From the IMG/VR virus record IMGVR_UViG_3300009505_000022, positions 1-43,532 of that record: a DNA stretch of 43,532 nucleotides; one strand, 5' to 3'. Source of the stretch: a virus. Below are positions 1 to 10,200 of the stretch, in pieces. The notes under the pieces were generated by a model. The model worked only from the letters and a program-made list of their open reading frames with translations, ran no database searches and was not told where the DNA came from. The number at the start of each line of letters is the position of its first letter. The stretch's first letter is position 1. Made by a program: the position numbers and the translations under genes.

Positions 1-1010
1 GTAGGTTCTTTTTGAGTTTCCTTACGACCTAGTTGTTTGTCTATGTGTCTTCTTAAAAACTCTTCAGCTTTAGCTTTTTGTTTTTTACCCATTTCACTTG
101 TAACATCCATAATCATTTTACCTGATCCTGGTTGTGAAGGGTCTTCTATCATAAGTATAGAGTTTTCGTCTTGGTCTTCTTTATTAAAAACAGTTTTAAA
201 ACCACCAACATAATCTTTAAGAATACTAGCAACCCCATTTGGAATTTGTACTTGACTCTGAACCATATCATTTACCATAAGGTCAAAATCTTTCATCTGC
301 CTAACATCATCGATAGTTCGGTATAATCCATCTGTTGTTAAATAGGTGTCTGCAAATTTAGCAACCTCAGCGTCTAAATCATCTAATTGATACTTTAGTA
401 TTTCTTGAGATAAAGAAAAGTTTAACTGTTGCACTGTAGTAAAATTACCAGGAGTTCTATCCATAGTAACAACCTTTTTTCCATCAACATCTTTCTCTAC
501 TAATTTACCAATACTTACCTGCCCATTTGTAGGGTTAATATAAGCCTCATGATTAGAAAAATTTGCGAATCCTTCAAGCCTAGCTAACATATCAGCATCT
601 AGTTGAGACGTAGTTCCATCTTGAAACTTCTTCATTCTATCAGAGTATATGGCTTGGTATTTTTTTCCTAAATTAAAAAGTTGTGTAGTTCCTTGGGTAA
701 GATTAGCACGACCAATGTTATAGTCTTTTAATTTTAACTGACCTGATTTTAATAGTTGGTCTTGCATTAAACGCATCTGTTGTGCGTTGTTTGCATATGT
801 CATGGCGAACTCATTTAAACCTCTGTGGTCTCCTTGTGGAGCTTCTGAAAGGGTTGCACCTAATTCTGCAGTAGCATCATTAATAGCCTGTCTTTTAGAC
901 TCTCTAATAGCCTCAGCCTCTTTGAGAGAGTTTACCATATTAGAGGTAATCTCTGCCCAATTTACTTGATTGCTAGCATCCCTTTCTGCGTATTTATAAT
1001 ATGTTGCCAT
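1..1010 (-). CDS. Putative virion/internal protein, C-terminus cut off by window edge
   Basis: An open frame begins at the ATG complementary to 1008-1010 and runs without a stop to the window edge, giving about 336 residues (start MATYYKYAERDASNQ). It is hydrophilic, rich in Gln, Lys and Asp, with no membrane segment or recognised catalytic motif. It directly follows an Ala-rich internal-virion-like gene at the end of the morphogenesis operon, where podoviruses commonly place ejected internal proteins. That role is inferred from position only. The C-terminal part and total length are unknown. Confidence 0.7.
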   Translation of the reverse strand, partial: MATYYKYAERDASNQVNWAEITSNMVNSLKEAEAIRESKRQAINDATAELGATLSEAPQGDHRGLNEFAMTYANNAQQMRLMQDQLLKSGQLKLKDYNIGRANLTQGTTQLFNLGKKYQAIYSDRMKKFQDGTTSQLDADMLARLEGFANFSNHEAYINPTNGQVSIGKLVEKDVDGKKVVTMDRTPGNFTTVQQLNFSLSQEILKYQLDDLDAEVAKFADTYLTTDGLYRTIDDVRQMKDFDLMVNDMVQSQVQIPNGVASILKDYVGGFKTVFNKEDQDENSILMIEDPSQPGSGKMIMDVTSEMGKKQKAKAEEFLRRHIDKQLGRKETQKEP

Positions 1011-1028
1011 TTAATTTATTGTTTTTTT

Positions 1029-2015
1029 CTAATAAAATCCATACATGCCATCCAATCTATTACCCCTTTTTGTTTTTTCAACTACAAACTCATCTTCATT
1101 TTCATCTTCTATAGGTCTAAACACACTACCAGTTAAAGCATTATTGAATAAAGCTTGTTGCTCTACACTACCTCTGTTTATAAAACTCATGGGGTTAGCT
1201 AGAAATTCATTTTCATTAAATTCAATACCCTGCTTTCCTTGAGCTTTATTAAATTGATCTATAAAGGTTGGATTATTTTTTGTAATTTGAGCTAATGTTG
1301 ACTGATTTAAAACTGCTTGTCTACCTAATGCCCCTGGATTTTTTCTATATCCTGTTCCAACACCTAAAAAACCAGCATTTGGATTAGCTTGCATAAAAGC
1401 CTCTTTACCCTCTCTACCAGCCACTCTGTATGCCTTGTTAGATGCTCTCACTCCTGGACTCTTTGAAAACAGTGGTGCTGCTGACATAAGTTCAGCACCA
1501 AAAGATGCTAATTGTTGAAACCCTTGTGTCTGTGCTGCAGTAGCAGCCTGACTAGCATCTGATGCTGCCATCTGTGCTCCTGCAACCTCACCTAAATCTA
1601 ACTGAACACCAACGTCACGAAGCCTTGAATCTTCTGCTGCTGCTGCTCTATCTAATGCAGTCAACTCTTTACCCATTGCAGTACGAATTCCTTGTTGACC
1701 TTTTTGTTGTGCTAGTTGTATTCGACCAACACCTGCTGCTGCACCACGTTCAGACTCTCTTGCTGCCTCAACACCCTGTGCTCCTGCAACTAGTAAAGCC
1801 TCACGTTCAAGTTCGTAAGGTTCTTTCTGTATGCCTAATGCGTCTATATAATTTACCTCAAGTTTTTTCCTAGCTGCTGCCATTGCTTTTTCGGCTTCAC
1901 GCTTGGCTTTTTCTTCGGCTTTACGTTGTTGACCTGCCTGAAGAAAAGATGCACCCATTCCCCCTGCAGATAAAATTAAACTACCTATTAATAAACCTGT
2001 TGCTGGTCCTGCCAT
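1029..2015 (-). CDS. Putative internal virion (ejection) protein, Ala-rich
   Basis: A 328-residue protein. Residues 1-25 form a hydrophobic, glycine-rich segment (MAGPATGLLIGSLILSAGG) and are followed by a long Ala/Lys/Glu-rich, probably coiled-coil region (about 28-165), then a more polar C-terminal part. A hydrophobic N-terminus followed by an Ala-rich helical body is typical of podovirus internal virion proteins of the T7 gp14 or P22 ejection type, which help form the DNA channel through the host envelope. No direct homology is claimed. The start overlaps the end of the upstream cupin gene by 28 bases, which suggests translational coupling. Confidence 0.6.
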   Translation of the reverse strand: MAGPATGLLIGSLILSAGGMGASFLQAGQQRKAEEKAKREAEKAMAAARKKLEVNYIDALGIQKEPYELEREALLVAGAQGVEAARESERGAAAGVGRIQLAQQKGQQGIRTAMGKELTALDRAAAAEDSRLRDVGVQLDLGEVAGAQMAASDASQAATAAQTQGFQQLASFGAELMSAAPLFSKSPGVRASNKAYRVAGREGKEAFMQANPNAGFLGVGTGYRKNPGALGRQAVLNQSTLAQITKNNPTFIDQFNKAQGKQGIEFNENEFLANPMSFINRGSVEQQALFNNALTGSVFRPIEDENEDEFVVEKTKRGNRLDGMYGFY

Positions 2016-2518
2016 AATATTCTTTTTTTAATTATTTCTTGAGGCAACTCTTTATAAGTATCTACATAAACATCTGCCTCAGCTTCTTCAAATGTTTTTG
2101 CATCAGTTTTATACACACAACACCACTCACTATCTTCGTGTACATAGAAAACTCGTTGTGCACCCTCTTTTGTTTTTACAACATGTGGAGCAACAATAGT
2201 TTCAACTAATCCTTCATCAGTTAAATAAGACACCTTACCTTTTAGTAAGAATGATGGATGATTTTGTTTGTGTATCATTGTAATTATTAAATGTCCTTTA
2301 GGCATAAATAACTCCCTTGTATACAAACCTCCTTCAAGATGTTGTCTTAAAGGGTACACTTCACTCATCTTTCCTTCGTACTTAGTACCTGCTTTATGTT
2401 TTAACGCACCTTCTATAGCGTCAACTTGTTCTTTAAATTTTTCTATTTTTTCCCACAACATCCCTGTCCCTTGTGGAATACTATTTAAAACCTGTAAAGA
2501 AACCTCTTCTTCTACCAT
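1988..2518 (-). CDS. Cupin-fold protein of phage type
   Basis: A 176-residue protein. Residues about 65-140 read as one cupin beta-barrel: an RELFMPKG start, an IHKQNHPSFLLKG strand pair carrying His, then a G-x-x-x-I-x-AP turn and a final YVHEDSEWCCVYKT strand. Small cupin proteins of this kind are frequent beside tail or internal virion genes in marine phages. Their job is unknown; carbohydrate binding or virion structure is possible. The His residues (HKQNH and VHED) could form a metal site. The 28-base overlap with the next gene marks it as part of the late operon. Confidence 0.7.
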   Translation of the reverse strand: MVEEEVSLQVLNSIPQGTGMLWEKIEKFKEQVDAIEGALKHKAGTKYEGKMSEVYPLRQHLEGGLYTRELFMPKGHLIITMIHKQNHPSFLLKGKVSYLTDEGLVETIVAPHVVKTKEGAQRVFYVHEDSEWCCVYKTDAKTFEEAEADVYVDTYKELPQEIIKKRILWQDQQQVY

Positions 2519-2537
2519 TACTTCAAAGATACTAATT

Positions 2538-3389
2538 TTAAGGAAATGATTTCATAACCTCTGATCCAACTGCAAATAACTCTACTGCACCTGTATTATT
2601 GTTGGTTAAAGTAAACACTGCATAGTGACCTAATATACCATGAGACTCTGCAGTACCATTCTTTATGAAAAAATAATAGCTTGGACTAGTAGGTGGTAAA
2701 TTACCTATTGGAGTTCCAGCCGAATCTGTGATGGTGGTATCAACTATTAAATAATTTGTTCCATTTTGAAGGTCTAAAACTTTATCTTTTACCTCTCCAA
2801 TTAAAGTAACTTGATTTGTAACACCACTCTTAATATACAAATAATCGCCAATACTTAATATTGTTCCAATATTTATATATGGGTCTGTGCTAAAATTAAT
2901 AATTACATTATTTGGAGATAAGGTATTTACAGTTGTGTTATTTCCAATACCATTGGCAGACCTTAAAGGATATTGAGCTGCACTTGCAGGCTCTGAATTT
3001 TGTGCTCTAAGATATCCGAAATAGTTTCCTTCTTTAAGTTTAAACTCGTCTTCATTAATAAAGTTACCAATTTGCTGATCACTATCTGCAGTTGCACTCC
3101 ACGATGCATCAGACTCTAACTCTAAAGTTTTAAATAATTTATTCTCTAAAGGTAAATCATTAAACACCGATGTTAGTATGGAAGAAAAATCTTCTCCATA
3201 ATAATTATTTCTAGTTTCATTTGTGTTATGTCTATAAATATTACCTCCCTTAAAAGTGTATAGGTAATTATTCATACCTTGAATCCAATCAGGATAGTAG
3301 GTATAAAAAGAAGGAAATCCTTTTACTCCATCATCATATGTTAAGGTATATTTTGATTCTAATGTTGGTATTGGTACAGGTCCAGCCAT
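2538..3389 (-). CDS. Predicted virion structural protein
   Basis: A 283-residue, Asn/Ser/Thr/Gly-rich protein of beta-strand character, typical of tail or fibre components. The N-terminal part (TYDDGVKGFPSFYTYYPDW, then a YLYTFKGGNIYRHN stretch) describes a compact aromatic-rich domain that I associate with structural proteins next to the large stabilisation-like protein in Bacteroidota podoviruses. The C-terminal half looks like stacked beta strands. No signal peptide or catalytic motif is visible. It starts three bases after the preceding stop, in the same late operon. The role in the virion is inferred. Confidence 0.6.
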   Translation of the reverse strand: MAGPVPIPTLESKYTLTYDDGVKGFPSFYTYYPDWIQGMNNYLYTFKGGNIYRHNTNETRNNYYGEDFSSILTSVFNDLPLENKLFKTLELESDASWSATADSDQQIGNFINEDEFKLKEGNYFGYLRAQNSEPASAAQYPLRSANGIGNNTTVNTLSPNNVIINFSTDPYINIGTILSIGDYLYIKSGVTNQVTLIGEVKDKVLDLQNGTNYLIVDTTITDSAGTPIGNLPPTSPSYYFFIKNGTAESHGILGHYAVFTLTNNNTGAVELFAVGSEVMKSFP

Positions 3390-3392
3390 AAT

Positions 3393-4100
3393 TTAAAGGT
3401 TTTGACAGTTATTAGATGCGTCACATGCTAAAATATCAGTAACAAGATTGCTTTGTATTTCCATTACCCTCCAACCATTAGCAGGAGCACTAGTAGACGA
3501 AGTTTCAAAATAATAGGCATACCATCCATCAACTAATCCTCCTACAATTTCATCACCTAATGTTAAGCTATAGTAGTCATTACCACTAACTGTAGATGTC
3601 TGTATAACTATATTATAATTATTAGTACAGAAAGTACTACAAGGTATAGCTACTCCTGATAGGTATAATTGACTTGGTGGAGGACAAACAGGTCCAGGTT
3701 GCTGAATTTGTAAGTTACTTCCAGAATTTTCACGATAAATATTTGAACCTATTTCTTTGTAAAAACCATCAGCCATAGGAGTGGTTAAAGAATTAGTTTG
3801 AAATATTTGTGAAGCAGTTAGAAATGTATCACCTAAAGCCATATAAGCAGTAACCTGTACACTTGATACACAAAATAAATCCAAAGCAGATGTTACATTA
3901 TACTCAAGTGTTATAGGATTCTCAATGCAATTAGGACAAACTTGTTGAGGTAGAAGAACACAATTAACTTGTTCCCTAGAAATAGTTCCATCAGAATAAA
4001 ATCCATCTGGAGCACATACAGTTAAATCAACATCTGTAAATACTGCAGTAGATAATCCTAATGTAGGTCCGTTTAAATAATAATTTCCTGTTACTGCCAT
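3393..4100 (-). CDS. Predicted virion protein with Cys-rich, fibre-like repeats
   Basis: A 235-residue protein built of Ser/Thr-rich beta-like segments with paired cysteines (VCPNC, IPCSTFC) and three loosely repeated aromatic turns (PDGFYSDG, ADGFYKEIG, VDGWYAYYFET). The pattern suggests three related beta modules of about 70 residues. It sits just after the giant Cys-rich virion protein and shares its composition, so the two may assemble together on the outside of the particle, where disulfides can form. A receptor-binding or fibre-tip role is possible but not shown. Confidence 0.6.
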   Translation of the reverse strand: MAVTGNYYLNGPTLGLSTAVFTDVDLTVCAPDGFYSDGTISREQVNCVLLPQQVCPNCIENPITLEYNVTSALDLFCVSSVQVTAYMALGDTFLTASQIFQTNSLTTPMADGFYKEIGSNIYRENSGSNLQIQQPGPVCPPPSQLYLSGVAIPCSTFCTNNYNIVIQTSTVSGNDYYSLTLGDEIVGGLVDGWYAYYFETSSTSAPANGWRVMEIQSNLVTDILACDASNNCQNL

Positions 4101-4101
4101 A

Positions 4102-4257
4102 TTAATTTTTTATCCCAAAATTTAATAATGTGAATATAAATTTCTTTTTTCCAAAATCAACGTTAAATTTAATAAAAGTTATTTTACCAATTCTAAGGAT
4201 AAAATCTAATTTATCATTTTGTTTTGCGTTTGATTTCCAACTGTTAGTGTATTTCAT
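4102..4257 (-). CDS. Small basic hypothetical protein, 51 aa
   Basis: An open frame of 51 residues (starts MKYTNSWKSNAKQND, ends LLNFGIKN) fills the gap between the two Cys-rich virion protein genes, starting 11 bases after the upstream stop. It is rich in Lys, Phe, Ile and Asn and has no recognised motif. Filling an otherwise empty interval inside a tightly packed operon, on the same strand, supports it being real. Its AT-rich codon content means chance remains possible. Confidence 0.45.
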   Translation of the reverse strand: MKYTNSWKSNAKQNDKLDFILRIGKITFIKFNVDFGKKKFIFTLLNFGIKN

Positions 4258-4268
4258 AGTTATTTAAT

Positions 4269-7200
4269 TTAAAAACAAGTGCATGTAACGCTAATTACTG
4301 TAGCACCATCGTTAGTAATAAGTTGTGATATACAAGCATTCCAAACCTCAGTAGGAATAAGTGTCTGAGAAACAGGTGTTCCAACACAATTAACATACTC
4401 AAGTGTTAAATTACTTCCAGTATTATTTTCCCATGTATATGAGTTACAAACACAAACTTGATTTGAAGTTAATGCAATTATATCATCAGTAGCAGTGTTT
4501 ACAGAAGTTCCTGTTATTGTCCACTTACAACCATCTCCACTTAGTAACTCAACTCTATCTCCAACTGAAACTGTAATAGAAGATGTCACTGTTCTAACTT
4601 CACCAGTAACACATTCTTGAATTGAATAGTTTGAAGCAATAAGATTACACTCACAAGAAACAAAGTCCACATCTATTCCTAAAGAAGGATTAATAGAAGA
4701 TGCACAAATGTTTTCCACTACTGGACTAGTAACATCTATTTTTACTAATAATCCATTACAGTCTGTATAATTAACTGAAATACTACCTCCTGCAGTATTT
4801 GTAAGTGTATATTCATTACAAACGTCACTGCAATCTTCACCTGGATAAGTGTTTATTATGTTAGTATTAACAGTTCCAAACTCAGTAAATGATATTACTT
4901 TAAATTTACAATCAGGCTCGTTGTCAATTTGAACTATATCACTTACAGTGTAACTCGCATTATTAGCTATATATGTAGTAGGAATTGTTGTAGCTAATGA
5001 AACTTGACATCTTTCTAGATTCACAAAAGAAGGTTCACTACTAGGGCATTCACAACTTGTCCAAACTAAATCAAAATCAGGTTGTGGTGCTGCATCTTTA
5101 GCACATATATTTTTAAAACTTCCTACTTTAATATCTTCATTTATAACTACACCATTACAATTAGTATATATAAAATCAACTGTTGAAGCATTATTAGTTA
5201 CTGTGTAAAAATTACATACTTCACTACAATCTGCAGCAGTGCTTAATCCTGTAGAAGTAGCGTCTGCAGGACCAGCATTTGTTTCAGAAACAACAACATA
5301 CGTACAGTCTGCATCTTCATTTATAGTAATTAAATCACCGATATTAAACAGACCACTATTTACTACAGTAACTTGATTAAAACCATTTGTACTCCAATCT
5401 ATTACACATCTTTCAGCTATTAAGAATGGTGCAATAGGATCACACTCACAATCTTCAAGAGTAATAATAATTCCTGGTGTTGCAGAAATCTCTTGAGCAC
5501 AAATAACTAAATCATCGTCTGCAAGAACTGTAGCCGTTACTGAATCCCCATTACAATCTATGTAGTCAACATCTGTATCAACTCCATTAGTTTCTTCTAG
5601 TTGATACTCTTGGCATATATCTTCACATGTAGTACCTGAAGGTAATATAGAAGTAACAGTTGCAGTCGCTGCCGTTGGTGTTACTGCTCCAATTTCATAA
5701 GTACATCCATTAATAGTAACTAATTCCCCTGTAGTATATACGCCTTGAACTGTTTCAGTTTGCACAACCCCATCAGCTCTACATTGTGTAGCTATAAAAG
5801 TATCAGGTTCTGAACAACCACAACACGAATCCAAAGAATCTACAGTTGAGTAACATAACTCTGCAAAAACAGGAGACCTGTAATCATATATTAAATACAA
5901 GTAATCACCAGACGTTCCTGCAGGCATTATAAAGTCTCCCAAGTATGTACTTGGTGCTCCTGAAGAATTTACTGGTAATTGAGTAGAAGCGTTTAACAAT
6001 GTTTGTATTGATGCAGGTGTATTTGAATATAACGTTGCTGACCTTAAATATTTAAAATTCATAGGTGGTGTTACAAAAACAAAATCATCTGTCGGTGGTA
6101 TCTTATTCGAAATAATCGAAACAATTGCTCCATCAGCAGGAACAACTCCTGCACCTTGAACACCTGCAACTGTACTATATTGTGATACATTAGGTGAGTT
6201 TGGAGATGACAAAAATTCAATTTGTTCTTGGTGTAATGGAGAAATAAATGGTCCATCAACCCATCGATATTGATTATGAATAAATTGACCTGCATCTGAG
6301 TTATTAGTAACACAGACTTGTACAATACTTAATGCTTTGGCATCTACACAACTAACTGTATAATCTATAACTGCTGACGCAGTTCCATCAAAAGTAAGGT
6401 TTAGAGTATCTGTTAAAACTAAATTTTTAATTACTGTGATTGTGTTTAGTCCATTAACTAAATTTACTACTTGAAGTGTTGTTCCATATTCAGCTTGTGC
6501 TTGAAGAGAACCACTAGTTAAATCAGAAACATTAATTGTTATAGTTACTTCACCCACTAATTCTCCTACATTAAAGCAGTAGATGATAGTTGTTCCGTTA
6601 AAATTTAATAGTTGATTAATTCCACATTCAACACAAGGCACATTAATTGGAAGCAACTCATCATTAATAGAAAAAACATATTCATCCATGTAAGGGTCGT
6701 ACCCTCCTAGTTTTTGATTATTAGGAGATGATATAAATTTATCTCTAAACCAAGAACGCATTCCTGCATCTGATATAACTGTAAGTTGTTCATTAGAATA
6801 TGAACTACCTTTTAGTTGAATTAATGCTCCACGTTTTTGGTCAGAAAAATATTTATCAAATCCATATTCTGCAAAACTTTCAGGGTTAAAACTTATCCCA
6901 TACTCCTCTAGTCTAGCTATTTGAGTTCCAAGAACTTCTGGAACAGATGTAATAGATCCTCCTGGAACTGAATCAGATAATAAATTTTTACCTGCTAGTA
7001 CATATGATATTTTATCTTCTTGTAATGTAAGTATATCAGTAGCTCTAGCAAATAGTTTTTCAATAGGACCAAATGATTCTTCTGTTTTTTTAAAATTTAA
7101 AAGTCCAAGGTTAAACTCATTAAGTTTATTTACGTTACTTTCATCATTGTATATACCACTATAAGTAATGTCTGCAAACCTATCAGCTTCTCTATAATCT

Positions 7201-10200
7201 TCTGCAGATGTAGTTGTTACTCTATTACCTAATAATAATGGTTTTCCCACTATTGAATCTCTAATCTTGTAACTTTCTACACCATTACCAAAAGAAAAAC
7301 AATTAAAAAATGATGTGTCAATAATTGCAGGATTAGTTGCGTCTTGATCTTGAACATTTCCAAGATGCACATCTTGATATGGAGTGTTAGTAATTGTTAC
7401 ATCTGCAGGGTCATCAGGTGGAGTAGATGGTGATATTATAGCAGACCCACAATCTGTCCATGATGCTGCCGAATCTCCTGGCTGAAGAACAAGTTGAGAT
7501 TGAATACCATCTAAAGTGTATACAAATGCAATTGGGTTAGATTCACTAGAACCTACTTGAAACACAGTTTTACAACCTCCAGTGGCAATGTCAAATGTTT
7601 GAGCACCTTCATACCAAACATCTGGTTGTGCATCAGTAGGCTCTGTTTCAAATACAAGTGTAGATTCAGCTCTAAATATTTGCCATGTTGCAGTAGCTCT
7701 AGACCTTCTTTTCTTAGTTGTTCCACAAGCTCTAGTACCTGACATTATAAAACGTATCTCTAAAGTACTAGGGTCTTGAAACCATCTATAATAATTTGTT
7801 CCCAACGCAGGCGTAATTCCATATCTATTAAATGGATTTGAAGATGTTGCCGTAGTTGGTATGTACACATTGTCTACATCTCCACCAGTACCACCAACTT
7901 CTTGCGTTCCTGTATTTAAAACTGATTGAATATTATCTCCATTAAACCACTCAATAATATCATCATAATCAGTAGATGCAATTAAACTAACATCTAAATT
8001 ATATTTTCTACGTTCACATGCATTATTACCTTTTTGAGGTCCTCTTCTTTCGAATTCAAATGTCATTTGTATTCTACTACCTGCAGGAATAGAAAGGTTT
8101 TGAAAAATACCTGCATCATCAGGCTCTGCAAATCCTTTATAGGCAAGTACAGGATAGTTATCATTTCCTCTTACTGTTATAGACTGCTTACCTGGTAATA
8201 TAAAAGGGTCAGGTCCTGTAGCTATAGAAAAATCTTGAGCTTTTATTTTCATATAAGTCCCTGAAGGAATATTTATTTCTTTTCCATTTTCATCAGTTGG
8301 TAAAGGGTCAAGAAAATCTCTTTCTTGTGCTTGCTTATCTAAAATTGTAGCATAAGCACATCTTAACAAAGAACCAGTTGTGTCAGCTTTAACAATTAAC
8401 CTGTCTCCTGTTTCTACTTTTCTTTGGTTTTCCCCTTCTAATAAAAAGTACGTGTCATTGGTAGCAGGGTCTGTAAAAAATATATTGGTATAAACTGTTT
8501 CGTAAGTTTCTGCATTAGGTTTTATTGCAAATTTATATTTAGTTGCCCAATACGGAGGTTTCTGTTGAGGTGGTATTGAAACCCTTATAAAATTTTTAAG
8601 GTCAGCAAAGCTACAAGGAACGTGTTCAGTATTTAATGGACTAACTAAAGCAGTTGAAGCTCTATTAAAATCATCCATATAAACTATACCTATTTCGTAA
8701 TCTCTATTACTATGAAGACTTTTGGTATTACTAAGTTCTTGATAAGTAACTTCTGCATTACTCCATTTAAAATATTCATAGGCACTTTGAGTTGGAGTTG
8801 TAGTATTGTCTACTCTTCTCATAGCAATTAATCCTATACTAATTTGATTGGGATAACCAGGAGAAGCACCAATTTGTAAAGGTTGATTTACTGCTGAAAT
8901 ACCACTTTCATATTTAGTCCAAGAAGTTGGAGAGCCACCATCTAATATATTAGGGATAACACAGTTAATATTGTCAGTAAATGTAACCCCATCACAAGAA
9001 GTTTCAACTAGTGGGTCAATATTAAAAATAGGTTTTATATTGCTAGCTATACCTATCTTTTCTTGAAAATCTAAACTACTAGCTAATTCGTATGCATTAT
9101 TAAAATCTTGAGGCAACACATAACTGAATTGAACTTCTAATGAACCACTTGTTTCAGTTGGAGTATTTCCACTAAAAGCACTATGTTCAATAGTTGCGTC
9201 AATATTTAAAAGACCACCTGCTTTTAATTCTACATCTAATTCAATTAGTAACATTGAATTTGAAATAACTACAGAACCATCAATACTGTATATAATAGGA
9301 AGAAAGTTATCTTCTATTTCAGTAAGACCTATATTATCGCTTATTAATTCAGTAACATATTCAAATCTTACAGGAGAATTGTTTTTATCAACTAAATTAT
9401 AGTTCTCTATATAGTTACCATACATTAGTCTGTTACCCATTATTGTTTGAGCTTTAGCTAATAAAGGAACATTGTCATATAATCTAAGCAGTTCTGAGTC
9501 TGGGAGTATGGTAAATATTTTACTATTTCTAAAATTAAAAGTATATTCGGTGTTATCTGCTAAACCTAATTCAGATTTTTTTAATTTTTCAATTACTTTT
9601 ATAAAAGTACCATCACTGTCTTTAAAAAGTAAATCAATTGCAGTAACTAAAGGTCCTCCTGAATTATATGTTATAACGGCAGTATTAAACCTATGAATAG
9701 CACCTTCATTTAAAAAAGATTCTGCACTAAAATCAAAAGCTTTAGGCTGAAAAGCTGCATCTGTAAATTGTGAAACGGCAGAATATTCATCATCTTGGTA
9801 TTCATATCTGTAAGCAAAAGATATAAACCTTTCTTCTAAAAAATTTTCTTGTCCACCACTAGTAACTGTTAACTCTATTTCTGGAGCTTTAGCAGGTGGT
9901 TTTTTGATAACTAACAAAGACTCTCTTAAAAGGCTTGCATTACCTCCACCATCAACCAAAGGACTTCCTAAAGGGTCTGGGTAACTTCTTAGTATATTAA
10001 TAAACCTTGGAGGATTGTAATCATCAGTCCAAAATAATAATCCATCAATAACATTAATTCCAGTTATTAAATGTTTATCATCAAAGTTTAATACTGTTTG
10101 TGATGATGTACCTCCATCCGAAACACTTATTACTAAATAGGATAAAATGCTTGTTACTACATTAAACGAGACAATTAAGTCTAACTTTCCTGAAGGACTT

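Noticed and set aside
6071-6325. Alternate-frame ORF inside the 2071-aa gene
   Set aside because: Low-complexity frame within a strong coding sequence; no start support.
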